64,000 nucleotides of DNA from JACPFJ01 sp036504875 (GTDB lineage: Bacteria > Desulfobacterota > Desulfuromonadia > Geobacterales > Pseudopelobacteraceae). Positions 23,171 through 32,873 of this stretch are shown here, piece after piece (the stretch's first letter is position 1; the number at the start of each line of letters is the position of its first letter). Under the pieces are notes generated by a model. That model saw only the letters and a list, made by a program, of their open reading frames with translations, did not search any database and had not been told where the DNA came from. A program made the position numbers and the translations under genes. The DNA is taken from NCBI GenBank assembly GCA_036504875.1, contig DASXUK010000072.1:1-64000 (forward strand), written 5' to 3'.

Positions 23171-24457
23171 TTAACGCTTCATTGCCTCATCCATCAACTT
23201 ATAGGCACAAAATTCCCCGCACATAGTACAGGCGCCATGATCGGAAACAGGAGAATTAGCCCGGAATTCACGGGCCTTATCCGGATCGAGCGCTAAGGCG
23301 AACTGCCCCTCCCAATCCAGTTTCTTCCTGCATTTGGCCATCTCGATATCCTTATTCATGGCCCCCTTGACACCCTTGGCAATGTCTCCTGCATGGGCTG
23401 CGATACGTGATGCAATCACGCCATCCCGCACATCCTGGGCATCCGGCAGGCGCAGATGCTCGGAAGGGGTTACGTAGCACAGGAAATCAGCCCCGGCAGC
23501 GGCCGCAATGGCCCCGCCAATAGCACAGGTTATGTGATCGTATCCGGGAGCAATATCAGTTACCAGCGGTCCCAGAACATAAAAAGGAGCACCATGGCAA
23601 AGGCGTTTCTGAAGCTGGATGTTGGTCTGGATCTGGTTGAGCGGGACATGGCCGGGACCTTCGATCATTACCTGCACCCCCGCTTCCTGGGCGCGCTGGG
23701 TCAGTTCCCCCAAAATGATCAGTTCGTGGATCTGGGCCCGATCAGTGGCATCGGCCAGGCATCCGGGGCGAAAACCGTCCCCCAGGGAAAGGGTCATATC
23801 GTATTGTTTGGTTATCTCGAGCAGTTTATCAAAGTGTTCAAAGAGCGGATTCTCGCAATTATTGTAGCTCATCCACTCAATGGTGAAGGCCCCTCCGCGA
23901 GAGACTACATCCATCAGGCGCCCCTCATTCTTCATCCGCTCGACCGTCGAGCGCGTTACGCCGCAGTGGACTGTGATAAAATCAACTCCATCCTCGGCAT
24001 GCTTGATCACTCCGGCGAAGATGTCATCAACGGTCATATCAACAATAGCTTTCTTCTTGACCCGGACAGCATCCAGGGCGGCCTGGTAAAGCGGCACGCT
24101 ACCGATACAAGCATGTGTCTCGGCAATAATCGCCCGACGAATCTCGTCAACCGGTCCTCCGGTAGAAAGATCCATAATGGCGTCAGCGCCGTATTTAACG
24201 GCCACACGTGCCTTTTCCAGTTCTTTTTGCATATCGGTGTCATCTGAAGAAGAGCCTATATTGGCATTGATTTTTGTGCGCAGACCGGTGCCTACTGCCA
24301 AAGGAATGCCGTTAAGATGCTTGATGTTATGGCAGATTACTATGTTACCGGCGGCCAGGCCGTCCCGGATAAATTCCGGCGCAACGCCCTCGGATATCGC
24401 GGCCTGATTCATCTGTTCGGTAATGACGCCCCTGCGGGCAAATTCTAACTGGGTCAT
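23171..24457 (-). CDS. thiC: Phosphomethylpyrimidine synthase ThiC
   Basis: A 428-residue radical SAM enzyme that converts aminoimidazole ribotide to HMP phosphate for thiamine. Recognisable blocks are NIVICHNIKHLNGIPLAVG, KINANIGSSSD, GGAFTIEWMSYN, MIEGPGHVPLNQI and the C-terminal iron-sulfur motif CTMCGEFCAYKL. Length matches the short ThiC class found in anaerobes. It is 15 bp downstream of thiED on the same strand and would be under the TPP riboswitch at about 26010-26099. The ATG at 24457 gives the conserved TQLEFARRG opening. Confidence 0.97.
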   Translation of the reverse strand: MTQLEFARRGVITEQMNQAAISEGVAPEFIRDGLAAGNIVICHNIKHLNGIPLAVGTGLRTKINANIGSSSDDTDMQKELEKARVAVKYGADAIMDLSTGGPVDEIRRAIIAETHACIGSVPLYQAALDAVRVKKKAIVDMTVDDIFAGVIKHAEDGVDFITVHCGVTRSTVERMKNEGRLMDVVSRGGAFTIEWMSYNNCENPLFEHFDKLLEITKQYDMTLSLGDGFRPGCLADATDRAQIHELIILGELTQRAQEAGVQVMIEGPGHVPLNQIQTNIQLQKRLCHGAPFYVLGPLVTDIAPGYDHITCAIGGAIAAAAGADFLCYVTPSEHLRLPDAQDVRDGVIASRIAAHAGDIAKGVKGAMNKDIEMAKCRKKLDWEGQFALALDPDKAREFRANSPVSDHGACTMCGEFCAYKLMDEAMKR

Positions 24458-24472
24458 GGTTACTCCATAAAA

Positions 24473-25942
24473 TTAAATTTGAGGCCGCGTAGCGGCAAAA
24501 TGATTGATCGGGCTGTGCCCTTTTCCAAGCGGACGGGCCAGTTTTATCGCTAAAGTGATGAATTGTTTTGCCTTTTCTACCGCCTCTTTCAAAGGTTCAC
24601 CCTGAGCCAGGAAAGCGGCTACTGCCGAAGCATAGGAACAGCCGGTACCGTGGGTATTATTGGTAAAAATTCGCTCGGCCGTAAAGGTATGGCATCCGCT
24701 ACCGTCATAAAGCACATCAACGGATTGCTGACCGGTCATATGCCCACCTTTCAGTAGCACATTGGCGGCCCCCAGAGCGTGAAGGTCGCTGGCGGCCTGC
24801 GCCATTTCCCCTTCCGATCGGATCGGCCTCCCCAGCAACCGCTCAGCCTCGGGAATATTAGGAGTCAGGAGATAAGCCTGGGGAAGGAGTTGTTCCCGGA
24901 ACAGATGAACAGCATCCATTTCCAGCAGCGGTGCGCCCCCTTTGGCAACCATTACCGGATCAATAACCAGCGGGACCATCACCTGCCGCTCGCCAAGACT
25001 CTCCGCCAGGGCCGAGATAATGGCCGGCGTATGCAGCATGCCGGTTTTGATGACATCCACCGGAATGTCAGCCAAAACCGCATCCAACTGGTCGATGACA
25101 AATGAAGCTGGCAGACCGTGTATTGAAGAAACACCGCGCGTATTCTGCGCAGTCAGGGCAGTCACCACACTTGCAGCATAGCTTCCCAGCAGCGTGACCG
25201 TCTTGATGTCGGCCTGGATACCCGCCCCACCCCCGGAATCACTGCCGGCCACAGACAAAACCGTACCGCGCGGCTGCAGCCGACCCCGGTTAAAAAGCAG
25301 CTTCAGCTCTGCCGCGGCAATGTCAGGGCGCGGGCAGGACAATATCGAAGATATCACCGCCAGCGCGTCAGCCCCGGCATCGACCACGCGGCAGGCATTG
25401 CCGATGGTGATACCTCCGATAGCCACTACCGGGACATTAATTTTTTCCCGCACAGCAGCCAACCCGGAAGTACCCGGGATGCGAACAACAGCTTTGCTGC
25501 AGCTGGGATACATGGCACCGAAGCCGATGTAATCAACACCCTCCTGTTCGGCTTGCAATGCCTCTTCCAGATTGTGTGTTGACTTGCCGATAATCTTGCC
25601 CGGCCCCAGCTCTTCACGCGCAGAACCAACGCTATCATCATCCTGCCCCAGGTGAACCCCGTCGGCATCCAGATCAAGCGCGAGCTTGACATCATCATTG
25701 ACAATAAAAGCAGCGCCAAAGCTTTGGCAAAGCTGTTTCAGCTCGTGCCCTTCCAACAGGCAGGCCTCACGGATCTTGCCTTTGGCGCGATACTGCACGA
25801 CCGAAACCCCTCCGCGCAGCGCCGCTTGCACCCGACCCGCCAGGTTTGCCGACTCATCAGTTATAAGATAGACTCCAGCGATAGCGAACGGCTGTGCCGG
25901 CTTATTGATGATGAGGCGGAATGGTCTACTGTAATCGTTCAT
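24473..25942 (-). CDS. thiED: ThiE-ThiD fusion: thiamine phosphate synthase / HMP(-P) kinase
   Basis: A 489-residue bifunctional enzyme of thiamine synthesis. Residues about 15-215 are ThiE (VQYRAKGK, FIVNDDVKLALDLDADGVHLGQDD, GKSTHNLEEA, VVAIGGIT), joining HMP-PP and thiazole phosphate. Residues about 225-489 are ThiD (VAGSDSGGGAGIQADIKT, VIDPVMVAKGGAPLL, NTHGTGCSYASAVAA), phosphorylating HMP and HMP-P. The fused order E-D is known in several bacteria. It heads the thiED-thiC operon, and the TPP riboswitch lies 70 bp upstream, so expression should fall when TPP is plentiful. Confidence 0.95.
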   Translation of the reverse strand: MNDYSRPFRLIINKPAQPFAIAGVYLITDESANLAGRVQAALRGGVSVVQYRAKGKIREACLLEGHELKQLCQSFGAAFIVNDDVKLALDLDADGVHLGQDDDSVGSAREELGPGKIIGKSTHNLEEALQAEQEGVDYIGFGAMYPSCSKAVVRIPGTSGLAAVREKINVPVVAIGGITIGNACRVVDAGADALAVISSILSCPRPDIAAAELKLLFNRGRLQPRGTVLSVAGSDSGGGAGIQADIKTVTLLGSYAASVVTALTAQNTRGVSSIHGLPASFVIDQLDAVLADIPVDVIKTGMLHTPAIISALAESLGERQVMVPLVIDPVMVAKGGAPLLEMDAVHLFREQLLPQAYLLTPNIPEAERLLGRPIRSEGEMAQAASDLHALGAANVLLKGGHMTGQQSVDVLYDGSGCHTFTAERIFTNNTHGTGCSYASAVAAFLAQGEPLKEAVEKAKQFITLAIKLARPLGKGHSPINHFAATRPQI

Positions 25943-26009
25943 AAGCTGCCTTTAAAAACAAAAAAACCGCGCTGAAACAATATCAGGCGGCAGGACAAAT
26001 CATAAACTG

Positions 26010-26099
26010 AGCCGCTTTCCTACGCCGGTGTGAACCGGATCAGGTTCAAAGGGTCTGATTCCGTGGAATCATCTCAGTTCTTAGAACTCCCCTAGGGCC
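26010..26099 (-). promoter_or_regulatory. TPP riboswitch (THI element)
   Basis: On the minus strand, GGGGAGTTC ... CTGAGA ... GACCCTTTGAACCTGATC ... GGTTCACACCGGCGTAGG is the conserved TPP-binding core, including the CTGAGA and ACCCTTTGAACCTGATC signatures. It lies upstream of thiED in the correct orientation. The interval between it and the ATG (25943-26009) should hold the expression platform. Confidence 0.96.
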
Positions 26100-26255
26100 T
26101 ATAACCTGCTCAGAATAATAGAATCGGTCGTTCATGTCAATGCCAATAAAGCCTGGGCAGTGTCCGCTACCGTTCCCCTTTCGCTTTACAGGCGCTGGTA
26201 GACATGCTAAAAATTAGATGATTTATATACCGGTAACCATGGGAGAGATTAAAAA

Positions 26256-27389
26256 TTGTTCGACAGTCGACCTACATTTGCCGAAGTAGATCTTGACGCA
26301 CTGCGTCACAACTTTCAGGTCCTCCGCTCATCGATTCCGCGCAAGACCGAGATCCTGGCAGTTGTCAAAGCAGATGCCTATGGCCACGGTTTTATGGACA
26401 TCAGTCGCGAGCTGGAACAGCTTAACGTCGATGCGTTTGGGGTAGCCTTTCTGGCCGAAGGCATCCAGCTTCGCAAGAGCGGCATCGATAAACCAATTCT
26501 ACTCCTGGGAGGGGTCTACCCCGGTCAGGAACGCAAATGCATCGGGTTCAATTTATCGACGATCGTTTTTACTCTGGAGCAGGCCCAAGCACTGAACCAG
26601 GCTGCTGGTAAACTATTCCGCAAGGCCCAGATCCATCTCAAGATCGACACCGGAATGGGGCGCCTGGGCATCCAGTATGCCACTGCCCCGGAATTTTTGA
26701 AAGAGCTGAAGAAGCTGCCCAACATTCATCTGGAGGGGATTATTTCCCACTTCGCCAGCGCCGATGAACTGGATGAATCGGGCCAGTATTTTACCAGAAT
26801 TCAATCGGAACGCTTTTCCTGGGTACTTACCGAGGTACGCAAGGCCGGTTTCATTCCCCGCTACATTCATATTGCCAACAGCGCTGCCGCACTTATCAGG
26901 AACATACCGGGCTGCAACCTGGTCCGACCCGGGATCGCCCTTTATGGAGCCATTCCATCTTCAGATTTTCAGGGTAAACTGGATCTAAAGCCGGTCATGC
27001 GACTGAAAAGCCGCATTGCCCTGCTGAAATGGGTGGAAACCGGTACCACCATCAGCTATGCCCGCCGCTTCACCACAACCGGCAAAACCCTTATCGCAAG
27101 TGTGCCGGTAGGCTATGCCGACGGCTATCCCCGCACCCTTACAAACAAGGGCGAGGCGTTGATCAGGGGAGAACGGGCCCGGGTGGCAGGCACAGTCTGC
27201 ATGGACTGGATCATGCTGGATGTCACCGACATCAAGGATGTCGCCGTCGGTGATGAGGTGGTCTTGATGGGACAGGACAGGAGCGGCAACTGCATCCATG
27301 TCGAGGAGTTGGCAGCCTGGGCCGGCACCATTCCCTACGAGATTTTTTGCGGCATCAGTAAAAGGGTACCGCGGGTGTACCTGCAATAA
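26256..27389 (+). CDS. alr: Alanine racemase
   Basis: A 377-residue PLP enzyme that interconverts L- and D-alanine for peptidoglycan. The PLP lysine is in ILAVVKADAYGHG. The C-terminal catalytic Tyr is in TTISYARRFTT, and the HIANSAAAL, RPGIALYGA, GYADGYPR and AGTVCMDWIMLDVT blocks are all present. The start is TTG at 26256, supported by GGGAGAG about 9 nt upstream; the N-terminus FAEVDLDAL is right for the family. It stands alone, with selD beginning 122 bp further on. Confidence 0.95.
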   Translation: MFDSRPTFAEVDLDALRHNFQVLRSSIPRKTEILAVVKADAYGHGFMDISRELEQLNVDAFGVAFLAEGIQLRKSGIDKPILLLGGVYPGQERKCIGFNLSTIVFTLEQAQALNQAAGKLFRKAQIHLKIDTGMGRLGIQYATAPEFLKELKKLPNIHLEGIISHFASADELDESGQYFTRIQSERFSWVLTEVRKAGFIPRYIHIANSAAALIRNIPGCNLVRPGIALYGAIPSSDFQGKLDLKPVMRLKSRIALLKWVETGTTISYARRFTTTGKTLIASVPVGYADGYPRTLTNKGEALIRGERARVAGTVCMDWIMLDVTDIKDVAVGDEVVLMGQDRSGNCIHVEELAAWAGTIPYEIFCGISKRVPRVYLQ

Positions 27390-27511
27390 CAGCTTGGCCA
27401 ATTTTCAATTGAACATGCAACATGTTTAAAAAAATGCTCGCATCCCGGACCTCCTAGCCTGATGCACCTGAAACTCAGAATTGTAGCGCACGGTTAAAAG
27501 GAAACGATGAA

Positions 27512-28540
27512 ATGGTTAAATTGACTCAAATGGTAAAAGCCGCCGGTTGAGCGGCAAAACTGGGCCCGTCGGGCCTGGCAAAGGTCCTGGAAGGGCTTTT
27601 TAGAAACGATGATAAAAACCTGCTTGTGGGACCGGAGACCACCGATGACGCTGGAATCTACAGGATCGGGCCGGATTGCGCTCTGGTTGAGACGGCCGAT
27701 ATAATCACGCCCTTGGTGGATGATCCTTTCACTTTCGGCCGCATCGCCGCCGCCAATGCTGTTTCCGATGTGTATGCCATGGGGGGGCGCCCTGTCACGG
27801 CCATGAATCTTGTTTTTTTCCCGTCCTGTTCCTTGTCGGAAGAGGTCTTAGGCCAAATCCTAGCCGGTGGACAGAGTATACTTCAGGAAGCGGGGGTCTG
27901 TCTGGTGGGGGGCCACACGGTTGAAGATGACGAACTGAAATACGGCCTGTCCATAACCGGCTTGATCTCACCGGATAAAATCATTCGCAACTCCACTGCC
28001 CGACCGGGGGATGTGCTTGTACTTACCAAACCGCTTGGAACAGGGATCATCTCCACCACCATCAAGGCCGAACTGGCCTCGGCAGCATTAATTGCCGAGG
28101 CGGAACGCTGGATGACAAAGCTGAATCGGGACGCGGCTGATTTGATGCGTGAATGTCAGGCCAGCGCTGTGACCGATGTAACCGGTTTCGGTCTGTTGGG
28201 CCATAGCTGTGAGATGGCCCGCGGGGCCGGGGTGAGCATTCGGCTGCAGCTGGAGGCTATTCCACTTATGTCCGGCATCTCTGAACTGGTAGACCATGGC
28301 ATGGTGCCGGGGGGTTGCTACCGCAACCGCGATCACTATATTCCAATGTGCAAGTACGACCAAACAAGGATTGAAGAACTCCTGCCGCTGTTCGACCCCC
28401 AAACCTCCGGCGGCCTGTTGATCGCGCTGGCGCCCGAGGATGCGCAGCTCTTTCTTAAAACAGCCGTTGAGCGAGATATTTTTGCCATCCCGATCGGGGA
28501 AGTGCTGCCGCAGCAAGCACAGTTGATCGAGCTCTGTTGA
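27512..28540 (+). CDS. selD: Selenide, water dikinase SelD with selenocysteine at the active site
   Basis: Makes selenophosphate from selenide and ATP. The frame opens at ATG 27512 (MVKLTQMVKAAG), meets a TGA at 27548-27550 and continues AAKLGP to 28540, giving 342 residues with Sec at position 13. In other SelD proteins this position is Cys or Sec in the motif GxGC/UxxK. The Lys of that motif follows at once. The rest (NLLVGPETTDDAGIYRIG, FGRIAAANAVSDVYAMGG, LVGGHTVEDDELKYGLS, VTGFGLLGH) is typical. A reading that starts downstream at 27626 would lack the catalytic residue. A hairpin just after the TGA fits a SECIS. The next gene starts at the base after the stop. Confidence 0.95.
27548..27578 (+). 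promoter_or_regulatory. Candidate SECIS hairpin in selD
   Basis: Starting 9 nt after the UGA, bases 27560-27567 pair with 27571-27578 (8 pairs, two of them G-U), closing a three-base loop GUC whose G is 18 nt from the UGA. This matches the distance and apical G of bacterial SECIS elements recognised by SelB. Confidence 0.72.
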
Positions 28541-29884
28541 ATGGACAAAAACTTTCTTCCCGCCAGGGACAGGCTTGTATCCAGCCTATCCAAGAGTGAA
28601 TATGCCCTGGCGATCGATCTCGGCACCACTACCCTGGCGGTTTCCCTGATCGATTGTAACAACAAATCGCGTCTGGCCAGCAACGGCAGCATGAATCCCC
28701 AGCGCAGCTTCGGAATTGACATTATCTCCCGTTTGGAGGCCGCGGTCAACTCAGACGCAGCCCTGCAAGAGATGTCACGCCTGATCAGGATCGAGCTACT
28801 GCAATTAGCTCATGAGCTCTGTGAGACAGCCGGGATCGCCTGGAGTGCTGTAAAAATGATCGCCACCGCCGGCAATCCTGCCATGCAACACATCCTTTTG
28901 GGGTTGCCGGTCAGGTCGTTGGCCTTTCCCCCGTACCGACCGCTGTTCACTACCGGTAAGACGGTGACGGCTGCGGAGCTTGACTGGGACAGCTCGGCCG
29001 GTGTCTATATCTTCCCCATGCCGGGCGGTTTTGTAGGAGGGGACACCGTAGCGTTTCTTTACGGTCAGAAAAAACGGGCTGAAAAAGACAACCTGGCAAG
29101 CTCGGACCCGGAAAAGAAAATGTCAGCTTCTACTCTATTAATTGATCTGGGCACTAACGGTGAAATGGCACTCTTGGCCGGTGATACCATCTGGGCCACC
29201 TCGGCGGCTGCCGGTCCAGCCTTTGAAGGGGGCAACCTGACCTGTGGCATGCCGGCCCTGCCGGGGGCTGTCAGTTCGATTCGTATCGAGAACGAGCGGG
29301 TAAAGCTCAAGGTCATCGGCGACATCACACCAGCCGGAATGTGTGGTTCGGCAGCCATTGAGGCGGTCGCCGAGCTGCTGCACCACGATATCATTGAACC
29401 GGGCGGCAGATTGCGAGACAGCACCGAGATATCCTCCAACCTGGCGAACCGAGTGATTAACCACCAGGGAGCCAATGCCTTTGTTATCTACCGGGCAGCC
29501 GGAAAACTGCTGCTGCTGACCCAGGATGATATCCGCCAGATCCAGCTGGCCAAAGCGGCCATCCGGGCAGGGCTGGAAGTCCTGTTAGAGCGCTCGTGTA
29601 TACGTTGTCAAGACCTGCAAGAAGTGATTTTAACCGGCTCCTTCGGAGCCTTTTTGAAACCTGATTGGCTTAAAAGCATTGGAATTTTTGACCAAGGCAT
29701 GGTACAAATCACCCGTTTTACACCCGAAGGGGCCTTAAACGGATTAGAGCTGGCCCTGCTGACCGATGATGGCTTTGATTCTGTGGAGCACCTGGGAGCA
29801 CAGTTCAAAGTGGTGCCGCTCTCCGGAACGCCGCTTTTTGAAACATCATTTATGCGCAACATCGACTTCCCCTACACTGAATAA
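28541..29884 (+). CDS. ASKHA-type ATPase (DUF4445, RACo-like) lacking the ferredoxin domain
   Basis: A 447-residue actin/Hsp70-fold ATPase related to the reductive activators of corrinoid proteins. YALAIDLGTTTLAVSLID is the first phosphate loop, LLIDLGTNGEMALL the second, and AAAGPAFEGGNL and LTGSFGAFL are family blocks. Typical RACo proteins carry an N-terminal 2Fe-2S domain. It is absent here; only about 20 residues precede the ATPase fold. Thus it may work with a separate electron donor or have another client. The ATG follows the selD stop with no gap, so they are translationally coupled, suggesting a link to selenium or corrinoid metabolism. That link is inference. Confidence 0.78.
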   Translation: MDKNFLPARDRLVSSLSKSEYALAIDLGTTTLAVSLIDCNNKSRLASNGSMNPQRSFGIDIISRLEAAVNSDAALQEMSRLIRIELLQLAHELCETAGIAWSAVKMIATAGNPAMQHILLGLPVRSLAFPPYRPLFTTGKTVTAAELDWDSSAGVYIFPMPGGFVGGDTVAFLYGQKKRAEKDNLASSDPEKKMSASTLLIDLGTNGEMALLAGDTIWATSAAAGPAFEGGNLTCGMPALPGAVSSIRIENERVKLKVIGDITPAGMCGSAAIEAVAELLHHDIIEPGGRLRDSTEISSNLANRVINHQGANAFVIYRAAGKLLLLTQDDIRQIQLAKAAIRAGLEVLLERSCIRCQDLQEVILTGSFGAFLKPDWLKSIGIFDQGMVQITRFTPEGALNGLELALLTDDGFDSVEHLGAQFKVVPLSGTPLFETSFMRNIDFPYTE

Positions 29885-29928
29885 TAAACATCCTTCATAG
29901 CACACTATTTCATAAGGAGCTGCAAACC

Positions 29929-31485
29929 ATGGCAAAGATTACCAGAGCGCTGATCAGCGTCTCCGACAAGACAGGCATCATTGAACTATCAAAGCAATTG
30001 GCTGGATATGGCGTGGAGATTTTGTCCACCGGCGGTACGGCTAAGCTGCTGCGTGAGGCCGGACTTACTGTCAAGGATGTCTCTGAATTCACTGGTTTCC
30101 CTGAGATGCTGGACGGACGAGTCAAAACCCTGCATCCCAAGGTTCATGGCGGTCTGCTCGGCATGCGCTCCAATCCTGCACATGTCGCCAAGATGAAGGA
30201 ACACGGCATCGAGAACATCGATATGGTGGTAGTCAACCTGTACCCTTTCGAGGCCACGGTAGCCAAAGAGGGTTGCCATCTGGAAGATGCCATCGAGAAT
30301 ATTGATATTGGTGGTCCGACCATGCTGCGCTCGGCAGCCAAAAACTATCCTGATGTCACAGTACTGGTCGATGCAGGCGATTATGCCAAGGTGCTGGAGG
30401 AGATGAAGGCCACTGACGGCGCGGTTTCACCTGCGACCAATTTCGGTCTGGCAGTCAAAGTTTTCCAGCACACTGCCGCCTATGACGGCGCTATTTCCAA
30501 TTATCTGGGAGCCCGTCTAGGTCAGGAGGCCGAGGCCTATCCGGCGACCTTTACCATCCAGGTAAAAAAAGCCCAGGACCTGCGCTATGGGGAGAACCCC
30601 CAGCAGTCAGCCGCTTTTTATGTGGATAAAGAGATCAGCGAGCCGTGCGTCTCCAATGCGGTCCAGTTGCAGGGCAAGGAACTATCCTTTAACAATATAA
30701 TCGATCTGGATGCCGCAATCGAGACGGTTAAGGAATTTGATAAATCCGCAGCTGTAATTATCAAGCATACCAATCCTTGCGGTGTTGCCCTGGGCGACAG
30801 CCCGCTCAGCGCCTATCTTAAGGCCAGGGAATGCGACCCGGTTTCGGCCTTTGGTGGCATCGTAGGATTCAATCGCCAGGTTGATGCCGCTACGGCCAGG
30901 GAGCTGACCTCAACTTTTCTGGAAGCGGTGATCGCTCCCGGTTACAGTGACGAGGCGCTGGATATCTTTACCGCCAAGAAAAATGTACGTGTCATGCAGG
31001 TGCCGCTTTTGAACGAGTACATCGCCAGTGGATACGACCTTAAGAAGGTGGTTGGCGGACTCCTGATCCAGGGCCGCGATCTGGGCATGATCCGGGCGGC
31101 TGACTGCCAGGTGGCAACCGAACGTAGACCGACCGCTTCTGAGATTGAGGCACTGGATTTCGCTTGGCGTGTCAGCAAACATGTCAAATCTAATGCCATT
31201 GTTTTCACCAGCCGTGACCAGACCGTTGGTATCGGAGCCGGACAGATGTCCCGAGTCGATTCCTCAAGGATTGCGGTTCAAAAGGCGCTGCTACCCATTC
31301 GCGGCACAGTGCTGGCTTCAGATGCCTTCTTTCCCTTCCGCGACGGAGTCGACGCGGCGGCCGAGGCGGGTGTCACCGCTATTATCCAGCCAGGTGGCAG
31401 TGTTCGCGATGAAGAGGTCATCAAGGCTGCCAATGAGCACGGCATTGCCATGGTGTTCACCGGAATGCGCCACTTCCGTCACTAA
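29929..31485 (+). CDS. purH: Bifunctional AICAR formyltransferase / IMP cyclohydrolase
   Basis: A 518-residue enzyme that carries out the last two steps of IMP synthesis. The N-terminal cyclohydrolase (ALISVSDKTGIIELSKQL, EILSTGGTAKLLREAG, TGFPEMLDGRVKTLHPKVHGGLL) and the C-terminal formyltransferase (RYGENPQQSAAFY, IIKHTNPCGVALG, SDAFFPFRDGVDAAAEAGVTAIIQPGGSVRD) are complete. AAGGAG precedes the ATG. It is followed 92 bp later by purD. Confidence 0.98.
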   Translation: MAKITRALISVSDKTGIIELSKQLAGYGVEILSTGGTAKLLREAGLTVKDVSEFTGFPEMLDGRVKTLHPKVHGGLLGMRSNPAHVAKMKEHGIENIDMVVVNLYPFEATVAKEGCHLEDAIENIDIGGPTMLRSAAKNYPDVTVLVDAGDYAKVLEEMKATDGAVSPATNFGLAVKVFQHTAAYDGAISNYLGARLGQEAEAYPATFTIQVKKAQDLRYGENPQQSAAFYVDKEISEPCVSNAVQLQGKELSFNNIIDLDAAIETVKEFDKSAAVIIKHTNPCGVALGDSPLSAYLKARECDPVSAFGGIVGFNRQVDAATARELTSTFLEAVIAPGYSDEALDIFTAKKNVRVMQVPLLNEYIASGYDLKKVVGGLLIQGRDLGMIRAADCQVATERRPTASEIEALDFAWRVSKHVKSNAIVFTSRDQTVGIGAGQMSRVDSSRIAVQKALLPIRGTVLASDAFFPFRDGVDAAAEAGVTAIIQPGGSVRDEEVIKAANEHGIAMVFTGMRHFRH

Positions 31486-31577
31486 GACACTGCGCGGCCG
31501 GTTTATAAATCAGGGCAGCGGCGAGTGGAAACATCAGGTAATCCAAATTGAACCAAATTAAAAAGAGGTGCTGAGAT

Positions 31578-32855
31578 ATGAAGGTTCTGGTGGTGGGTGG
31601 TGGTGGCCGTGAGCACGCGCTGGTATGGAAGATAGCCCAGTCCCCGCTGGTCAAGAAGGTGTACTGTGCCCCCGGTAACCCTGGTATTGCCGGCCTGGCT
31701 GAAAATATTCCCATTATGGCAGATGAACTGGATAAACTGCTTGAATTCGCCCGGCGGGAAGCTATTGACCTGACCGTGGTCGGCCCGGAACAGCCGCTAT
31801 CGCTTGGAATTGTGGACCTGTTCGAAGAGCATGGGCTCAAGGTGTTCGGCCCGCGTAAAAACGCAGCCATAATCGAGGCCAGCAAGGCTTTTTCCAAGGA
31901 TCTGATGCAGAAATATAAGGTGCCTACCGCTGCTTATGGGGTGTTTACCGATGTCTCCGCCGCTGTAGGCTTTATTGATCAAACCGGCATACCTATTGTA
32001 GTCAAGGCCGATGGGCTGGCAGCCGGAAAAGGTGTAATCATTGCTCAGACTCGTGAAGAGGCAGTGGCAGCCGTAACCGATATGTTGTCCGGCAATGCCT
32101 TTGGCAGCGCCGGCTCACGCGTGGTGATCGAAGAATTCCTCACCGGTGAAGAGGCTTCCTTCCTGGTGATCACCGATGGAAAAAACATCATACCACTGGC
32201 CAGTGCGCAGGACCACAAAGCTATTTACGATGGGGATAAAGGTCCCAATACCGGCGGAATGGGAGCCTATTCGCCTGCCCCAGTGGTCACAAAGGCCGTA
32301 CACGACACGGCCATGCAACAGATCCTTCGTCCGACAATCGATGGCATGGCCAACGAAGGCCGACCCTATTGCGGCGTACTATACGCCGGTTTAATGATTA
32401 ATGGAGACCAGGTCAAAACCCTTGAATTCAATGCCAGATTTGGTGATCCAGAGTGCCAACCGCTCTTGATGAGGATGAAATCGGATATTGTGCCGGTGCT
32501 TTTGGCCGTAGCCAATGGCGATCTTTCCGGGGTAACGATTGAATGGCACAATCAGGCTACCATCTGTGTTGTTATGGCTGCCGAAGGGTATCCCGGGGAT
32601 TACCGCAAGGGTGATGAGATTATAGGGCTGGATGACGCTGCCAGGGTTGAAGATCTGGTGGTCTTTCATGCCGGTACTGCCATGAAGGACGGACGCTGCG
32701 TGACCAACGGCGGACGGGTGCTGGGAGTTACTGCCATGTGCGATACGGTACAAACAGCGATTGAAAAGGCTTATCAGGGTGTAGCCCTTATTAGCTGGCC
32801 TGGTGTACAGTACCGCACTGATATCGGCAAAAAAGCGTTGGCACGCAGCAACTGA
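31578..32855 (+). CDS. purD: Phosphoribosylamine-glycine ligase
   Basis: A 425-residue ATP-grasp enzyme joining glycine to phosphoribosylamine in purine synthesis. The N-terminal GGGGREHALVWK, the middle VVGPEQPLSLGIVD, the ATP-grasp KADGLAAGKGVIIA and the block NTGGMGAYSPAP are all present. AAAGAGG is placed before the ATG. Its position between purH and (after one inserted gene) purE is consistent with a purine cluster. Confidence 0.98.
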   Translation: MKVLVVGGGGREHALVWKIAQSPLVKKVYCAPGNPGIAGLAENIPIMADELDKLLEFARREAIDLTVVGPEQPLSLGIVDLFEEHGLKVFGPRKNAAIIEASKAFSKDLMQKYKVPTAAYGVFTDVSAAVGFIDQTGIPIVVKADGLAAGKGVIIAQTREEAVAAVTDMLSGNAFGSAGSRVVIEEFLTGEEASFLVITDGKNIIPLASAQDHKAIYDGDKGPNTGGMGAYSPAPVVTKAVHDTAMQQILRPTIDGMANEGRPYCGVLYAGLMINGDQVKTLEFNARFGDPECQPLLMRMKSDIVPVLLAVANGDLSGVTIEWHNQATICVVMAAEGYPGDYRKGDEIIGLDDAARVEDLVVFHAGTAMKDGRCVTNGGRVLGVTAMCDTVQTAIEKAYQGVALISWPGVQYRTDIGKKALARSN

Positions 32856-32873
32856 CCGCTGATCACCCCGCTT

